From positions 430,888-494,887 of the forward strand of contig CANJJE010000001.1 in assembly GCA_947474755.1 (NCBI GenBank): 64,000 nt of DNA. The letters run 5' to 3'. The position numbers and the translations under genes were made by a program. Below the pieces are notes generated by a model that saw nothing but the letters and a program-made list of their open reading frames with translations, had not been told where the DNA came from and made no database searches. This DNA is from Burkholderiales bacterium (GTDB lineage Bacteria > Pseudomonadota > Gammaproteobacteria > Burkholderiales > Burkholderiaceae_C). Below are positions 62,267 to 64,000 of the stretch, piece by piece. Positions within the stretch are counted from its first letter, which is position 1; every line of letters begins with the position of its first letter.

Positions 62267-63811
62267 ATGCGTGACTTGTGCGGACTCTTGCTGCTGTGCG
62301 CGATCGCCGCGTTGGACTGCCCGATCGCCCGTGCGGCCGACCCGATGGCGCCCGAGGTCATGGCGGCCGTGCGCGATTCGGGCGTGCCGCTCAGAAGCTT
62401 CGGCTTCTATGCGAGGCCGGTTGAGTCGGCCCAGAGATCCGAAGCTGGGCAAGGCGTACGACCATTGGCCTCGCTCAACGCCGAGCAGACCTTCTGGCTG
62501 GCGTCGACCGCCAAGGTAGTCACCTCGCTGGCAGCGCTTGACCTGCTGGGCCCCAACCACCTCTGGCCGCTTCATGCCCACGCCACCGGCTCCGTGGTCA
62601 ATGGCCAGTTGCGAGGCGACCTGGTGATTGTCGGCAACCGGCATCCGATCACTGCCAACGAACTGCGCTTGTGGTTCAGGCAGATGCGTGCGGAGGGATT
62701 GGAGCGCATCAACGGCCAACTGGTGCTCGAAGGCGTGATGCTGCTGCCAGAGGGCAGCGCAGGCGATGAGAGCGCGGCCACCGCCACGCCGCCAGAGCCG
62801 ACCAGCGCCGAGCTGCACAGCGACGTCGAGGCCCGCTCCTACAACGAAGGCTCGATGGTGCTGTCGATCGAGCCGGGCCCCGGCGAACACGCCCGGATCG
62901 CGCTGACACCGAAACCGTACGACGTGGTGATCGTCAACGATGTGCTGATGGGCGGGCCCTGCGATGTCTGGGCGCGCTGGGCCAACCCGAGCGACAACTT
63001 CGGTTCCAAGCCGCATCTGTGGGTGCGCGGTCGTTGGGATGCCAGTTGCCCGAAGGAATACGTGGCCTACGTGCGTCCGCTGCCTGGCATGGCACGGGCC
63101 TCGAACGTCATGTTGCCGGCGGTGGGAGTGGCATCGGCGCCGCTGAGCGTGTCGTCGGTCGGGCGCGTGGTCGCAGCACTGTGGACCGAGACCGGTGGGA
63201 CGCTGCGCGGCCGGGTGGTCGAAACCGGCAATCGCCCGGAGCCATGGACAGTCTCGAACGGCAGGCTGCCTTGGCGAAGCCAGTTCTCGATTCCACTGTC
63301 GCAGGTGGTACGAGAAATCAACAAGACCAGTGACAACGAGGCGGCGCGCAGCCTGCTGCTGTCACTGTCATCCGATGGTATGCCGCCAGGTCCAGCGCGG
63401 CAGGACGCGAAAAACCGCATCCATGAATGGCTGCGTGGCCAGGGTCTGGTCGACGGCGACATCCGCGTGGACGTTGGCTCCGGCCAGTCGCGTGAAGAAC
63501 GCGGCAGGCCGCGCGCGATGGTCCAACTGCTGTGCAACGCCTGGCGCACCAAGAGCGCTCAGGTCTTCGTCGACTCGCTGCCAATCGCAGGCGTCGACGG
63601 CACACTGGTGAACCGCATGCGAGAAGGCCTGGCCAAAGGCCAGGCCTTCCTGAAGACCGGCACGCTCAGCGACACCCGTGCTCTGGCAGGCTACGTGCGT
63701 GGCCGCAGTGGTGCGATTTACGCCGTCACCGCGATCGTCAACCATCCTGACGCCGCCCGCGCCCGGCCGGCGCTCGATGCCTTCATCGCCTGGGTCGTCA
63801 AGCACGGTTGA
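62267..63811 (+). CDS. dacB: D-alanyl-D-alanine carboxypeptidase/endopeptidase (PBP4, peptidase S13)
   Basis: A 514-residue periplasmic enzyme trimming and cleaving peptidoglycan peptides. The N-terminal signal is CGLLLLCAIAALDCPIARAA. Catalytic motifs are SxxK (S80-T-A-K83), SxN (S355-D-N357) and KTG (K463-T-G465), and the segments LASTAKVVTSLAALDLLG and FLKTGTLSDTRALAGYV are typical of S13 peptidases. A TACTCT hexamer lies 7 nt before ATG 62267 and no ribosome-binding site is seen. The N-terminal half is the large insertion domain of PBP4. Confidence 0.92.
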   Translation: MRDLCGLLLLCAIAALDCPIARAADPMAPEVMAAVRDSGVPLRSFGFYARPVESAQRSEAGQGVRPLASLNAEQTFWLASTAKVVTSLAALDLLGPNHLWPLHAHATGSVVNGQLRGDLVIVGNRHPITANELRLWFRQMRAEGLERINGQLVLEGVMLLPEGSAGDESAATATPPEPTSAELHSDVEARSYNEGSMVLSIEPGPGEHARIALTPKPYDVVIVNDVLMGGPCDVWARWANPSDNFGSKPHLWVRGRWDASCPKEYVAYVRPLPGMARASNVMLPAVGVASAPLSVSSVGRVVAALWTETGGTLRGRVVETGNRPEPWTVSNGRLPWRSQFSIPLSQVVREINKTSDNEAARSLLLSLSSDGMPPGPARQDAKNRIHEWLRGQGLVDGDIRVDVGSGQSREERGRPRAMVQLLCNAWRTKSAQVFVDSLPIAGVDGTLVNRMREGLAKGQAFLKTGTLSDTRALAGYVRGRSGAIYAVTAIVNHPDAARARPALDAFIAWVVKHG

Positions 63812-63836
63812 CGTCGGCCACCGTGCACACGGCCGC

Positions 63837-64000
63837 TTACTCCTCGCGTGAACCCGTCATCCCGAAGATGGCCAGCAACGACTGGAACACGTTGTAAACG
63901 CTGAGGTAGACGCCCAGGGTGGCGGTGATGTAGTTGGTTTCCTCACCATCCCTGACCCGCTTCAGGTCATACAGGATGAAGGCCGAGAAGATGCCGATGG
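63837..64000 (-). CDS. Bax inhibitor-1/YccA family membrane protein, C-terminal end (runs off the window)
   Basis: On the minus strand the frame runs from the window edge to TAA at 63837-63839. The visible 53 residues include IGIFSAFILYDLKRVRDGEE, TNYITATLGVYLSVYNVFQS and LLAIFGMTGSRE, matching the last two transmembrane segments of the BI-1/YccA family. The aspartate in ILYDLKR belongs to the conserved acidic pair of BI-1 proteins. In E. coli YccA interacts with the FtsH protease. The start lies outside the window. Confidence 0.9.
   Translation of the reverse strand, partial: IGIFSAFILYDLKRVRDGEETNYITATLGVYLSVYNVFQSLLAIFGMTGSREE

Overview
The window is 64 kb of a GC-rich chromosome from a betaproteobacterium, most likely order Burkholderiales (Leptothrix/Rubrivivax/Methylibium-like). 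The evidence is gene content and order: thrS-infC-rpmI-rplT-pheS-pheT-ihfA-merR followed by tRNA-Pro; glnA, a DUF4124-type gene, glnL and glnG; cysM beside tRNA-Leu; and a yciB-bolA-ppiC run. It is mostly ordinary core chromosome. I see no prophage, CRISPR array, complete IS or defence island.

Region by region. 0-5.6 kb is a signalling cluster: a truncated membrane sensor, an Hpt phosphotransfer protein, a REC-PAS-GGDEF-EAL protein translationally coupled to it, and a diguanylate cyclase. 5.8-9.3 kb is a branched-chain amino-acid/amide ABC transporter (livHMGF) with no binding-protein gene nearby. 9.3-14.4 kb holds a ferredoxin-reductase-type flavoprotein, an SDR enzyme, a rhomboid protease, tRNA-Leu(CAA), cysM, a TusA-like carrier and galU. 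14.4-20 kb holds valS and, divergently, a UvrD-type helicase, followed by two back-to-back long inverted repeats. 20.4-25.7 kb holds a secreted SGNH esterase, a LolD/YbbA-type ATPase, a parvulin, BolA, YciB, MsrB and SelO. 25.9-33.3 kb holds an AlkK-like acyl-CoA ligase and a series of small and membrane proteins, an M3 peptidase, a thioesterase, an AIM24-family protein and a CinA/MoaB-like protein. 33.6-39.2 kb is nitrogen control (glnA, glnL, glnG) plus exonuclease III.

39.2-43.5 kb is the accessory part: an AT-rich glycosyltransferase lies between two decayed pieces of an IS91-like transposase. After it come a modular lipoprotein (three cysteine-paired modules, collagen-like linkers, seven 40-residue repeats) and then IS630- and IS3-like transposase remnants. 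43.5-53.2 kb holds a SYLF protein, a DUF1275 membrane protein, a cupin, a YebC regulator, a truncated DUF3943 gene, a BdlA-like PAS-PAS-MCP protein, a CBS protein, a TIGR03862 flavoprotein, Tex and a HupE/UreJ remnant.

53.2-61.2 kb is the translation operon. It carries several RNA-level signals: infC appears to start at ATC, an AT-rich promoter-like patch lies inside the end of thrS, and hairpins occur in front of thrS, between infC and rpmI, and between rplT and pheS. The window ends with a lipoprotein, a PBP4-type carboxypeptidase and the C-terminus of a BI-1/YccA protein.
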